A model generated the notes under the pieces. It made no database searches. It had not been told where the DNA came from and saw only the letters and a list, made by a program, of their open reading frames with translations. This document shows positions 20,610 to 22,273 of a stretch of DNA of 22,273 bases, piece after piece. The DNA lies in NCBI GenBank assembly GCA_023409755.1, contig JAEYRA010000197.1, forward strand, positions 1 to 22,273, written 5' to 3'. The first letter of the stretch is position 1; every line of letters starts with the position of its first letter. This DNA comes from Bacillota bacterium. GTDB lineage: Bacteria; Bacillota; Clostridia; Christensenellales; UMGS416. The position numbers and the translations under genes were made by a program.

Positions 20610-22226
20610 TTATTCCAGCGCACGGTCGATTTCCTTCTGGATGCTGCGCAGGGACTGTTCCAGTGCCAGAATGTCCCCCGCCAGGCTCTTTTGGTCGTCC
20701 TGATTGCGCTCGATGATCTCGCCGGATTTGTCGGCAAGATTTCGAATCTCCGACGCCACCACCCCAAAGCCCCTGCCGTATTGCCCGGCATGGGCCGATT
20801 CAATGCTGGCGTTCACAGAGATGATCTTTGTCTGCATGGAGATTTGGTTCAAGCTGGCTCCTGAGTTCCTCAGCGTTTCCAACTTGTTGTTCATCTGATC
20901 CAACTGCTGGTTCAGGGACACAAACAGCTCGTCGAACTCCTGTTTGCCGCTTTTCAGCCGGTAGCGGGAGAAGTTCACACAGTTGCGCACGTCGTTGTGC
21001 CCATTCACGACGGCGGTGGCAAAGGCCTCGCAGCTTCCATACCCACAGGCGTAGCAGTTGATCTTGCGGCTTTCCTCGGTGGTCTTCCCCAGCTGTTCAT
21101 AGACGCTGTCAAGGTTCAAGCCATTCGTTTGCTTCACATCGGCGCTCCGGTCGGTGTACGCACGTGCAAAGTCTGAAAGCTTGAGGGTTCCGTCCAGTTC
21201 GTGCAGAATTTCTTCGGGGCTCCGGCTCCCCTTTTCCATATAGGCACGCTTCCACCCATTGGTTCGACGGTCCACGTCATCGGCCTGGGGCGGATTTTCC
21301 ACCGCCGTTCCCATGTTGCAGCCCTGTCGGCAGTTGAGGATGTCCAATAGTGTTGGTGTTGGCCTGTGCTGCTGCACGCGGGTCTCGTATTGGTTCAGGT
21401 AGTGGACCGCTTCCTCGATGCCTTCCACCTGCTTGACCCACACCTGGTCACCGGCGTAATACTCCACATTCTCCCGCAGCCCACCCGGCCGGCTGAAGGT
21501 GAACCCCAGATCGCCGGGTTGGTGGTCAAAATCAGCCTCGGCAAAGGTTGGCAGCCGAACGCCCTGCATCTCCAGCTGTTCTTTCAATTTTGCCACTGTG
21601 ACGTTGTAGCCCACAAGCCCGCCGGTGTTGGGGTCCTGAAACTCCATCTGCTTCCCAATGCAGGGGGAGAGGAAGGCCAACTCGTCCGATACCCCCAGAT
21701 AGTTCCTGACGTAGACCGCGGCGCACATGGCCGGGCTGTGTATGGGGGCCAGATAGGGTATCAGGGCCGGGTGGTATTTCTCAATGTAGGAGACGATCAC
21801 GGGGCAGGGTTGGGCAATCATCGTTGGCCGTCCGCCCTGTTCCAGGGTGCGCAGATAGGCCCAGGTGGTGATGTCCGCGCCGAAGGACACGTCCATAATG
21901 AGCTTCACACCCAGTGATTTCAGCCAGCCGAAAAGCCGCTTGTACTCCGGGAAGCTGTGGCGGATGGCAGGGGCGACCAGCAAGGTGATCCCAGCTCCCG
22001 CTTTTAACCGCTGCAGGAAGCGGACGGTGTCGTCTTCGAAGTACCGTGCGCCGTGGTCGCAAACCTTGATGCACTCCCCGCATTGGATACAACGCGGTGA
22101 ATCGATGTAGATCACATTCCCTTTGTCGGTGATTCGCGCGTTGTTGGCATGCACGGGGCATTTCGCAATGCACTTGTTGCAGCCTGCACACAATGCTTCC
22201 TGAGTGCCGATGGTCGGATGGTCCAT
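20610..22226 (-). CDS. soluble [FeFe]-hydrogenase-like sensor fused to a chemoreceptor signalling domain
   Basis: 538 residues, no membrane segment. Domains in order: two [4Fe-4S] motifs (C13/C16/C19/C23 and C46/C49/C52/C56); an [FeFe]-hydrogenase large-subunit C-terminal domain (about 75-350); a four-Cys Fe-S domain (C391, C394, C399 and a Cys near 416) of the CxxCGxxxC type; and a short methyl-accepting-chemotaxis signalling hairpin (about 430-538, tip QTKIISVNASIESAHAGQYGR). All four H-cluster cysteines seem kept: C141 (QPCP), C189 (SPCIGK), C299 and C303 (NCRQGC). The residue before C141 is Pro, where catalytic enzymes have the proton-relay Cys. This pattern fits sensory, group C/D hydrogenases, so H2 or redox sensing is inferred rather than bulk turnover. 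The ATG follows GGAGG. The methyltransferase follows 47 bp downstream. Confidence 0.85.
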   Translation of the reverse strand: MDHPTIGTQEALCAGCNKCIAKCPVHANNARITDKGNVIYIDSPRCIQCGECIKVCDHGARYFEDDTVRFLQRLKAGAGITLLVAPAIRHSFPEYKRLFGWLKSLGVKLIMDVSFGADITTWAYLRTLEQGGRPTMIAQPCPVIVSYIEKYHPALIPYLAPIHSPAMCAAVYVRNYLGVSDELAFLSPCIGKQMEFQDPNTGGLVGYNVTVAKLKEQLEMQGVRLPTFAEADFDHQPGDLGFTFSRPGGLRENVEYYAGDQVWVKQVEGIEEAVHYLNQYETRVQQHRPTPTLLDILNCRQGCNMGTAVENPPQADDVDRRTNGWKRAYMEKGSRSPEEILHELDGTLKLSDFARAYTDRSADVKQTNGLNLDSVYEQLGKTTEESRKINCYACGYGSCEAFATAVVNGHNDVRNCVNFSRYRLKSGKQEFDELFVSLNQQLDQMNNKLETLRNSGASLNQISMQTKIISVNASIESAHAGQYGRGFGVVASEIRNLADKSGEIIERNQDDQKSLAGDILALEQSLRSIQKEIDRALE

Positions 22227-22273
22227 GGGTCATTCCTCCGCAACTGTAGTGGGTTTGCACCTCTTCCCATAGC

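Overview
The window looks like a chromosomal segment of an anaerobic, GC-rich Gram-positive bacterium of the Clostridia. The reasons are strong AGGAGG-type ribosome binding sites, TTG and GTG starts, a SpoIID-family protein, a WalR-type operator, ferredoxin-dependent 2-oxoacid metabolism, and an [FeFe]-hydrogenase-like sensor. I cannot place it at species level from the sequence alone. No tRNA, rRNA, CRISPR array or intact insertion sequence was recognised.

Layout, left to right. (1) Positions 86-4485 hold a tight housekeeping operon, dprA-trmFO-hslV-hslU, with 4-nt overlaps at two junctions. It resembles the classical dprA-topA-trmFO-xerC-hslV-hslU-codY order but lacks topA, xerC and codY here. 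(2) Positions 4516-5830 are an accessory patch with lower GC. It contains fosX (fosfomycin epoxide hydrolase) and a GNAT acetyltransferase, each preceded by a related terminator-plus-promoter module. An 80-nt degenerate copy of an internal piece of hslU lies between them. (3) Positions 5867-7899 hold an ACT-domain protein, a second GNAT, an AlkZ-related protein and the fluoride channel crcB, probably read with the upstream GNAT as one unit and closed by a bidirectional terminator. (4) On the minus strand, 10545-7976 is a four-gene 2-oxoacid:ferredoxin oxidoreductase operon in the order delta-alpha-beta-gamma. It is divergent from a 56-residue 2[4Fe-4S] ferredoxin gene (10745-10915) with its own good promoter. 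(5) Positions 11201-19583 are an envelope block: a secreted SpoIID-SH3 protein, a secreted NlpC/P60 endopeptidase behind a WalR box, an intracellular-looking GH29 alpha-L-fucosidase, a membrane-anchored L,D-transpeptidase (minus strand), and a membrane-anchored NlpC/P60 protein interrupted by one in-frame TAG. (6) On the minus strand, 22226-19801 holds a soluble iron-sulfur/[FeFe]-hydrogenase-like/chemoreceptor fusion followed by a class I methyltransferase.

How the genes work together. Block 5 is a peptidoglycan-remodelling neighbourhood covering glycan-strand cleavage, peptide-stem cleavage and 3-3 cross-linking. It has carbohydrate- or wall-targeting modules (SH3b, PG_binding_1) and a likely WalRK input. 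Blocks 4 and 6 are ferredoxin and redox functions typical of a fermentative anaerobe; the hydrogenase-like sensor probably reports H2 or redox state to a soluble signalling output.

The points most worth a second look are the hslU-fragment/terminator/promoter duplication around fosX, the WalR box before the NlpC/P60 gene, the amber-split cell-wall hydrolase, the hydrogenase-chemoreceptor fusion, and the Thr-Ala-rich loop inserted within the SpoIID fold.
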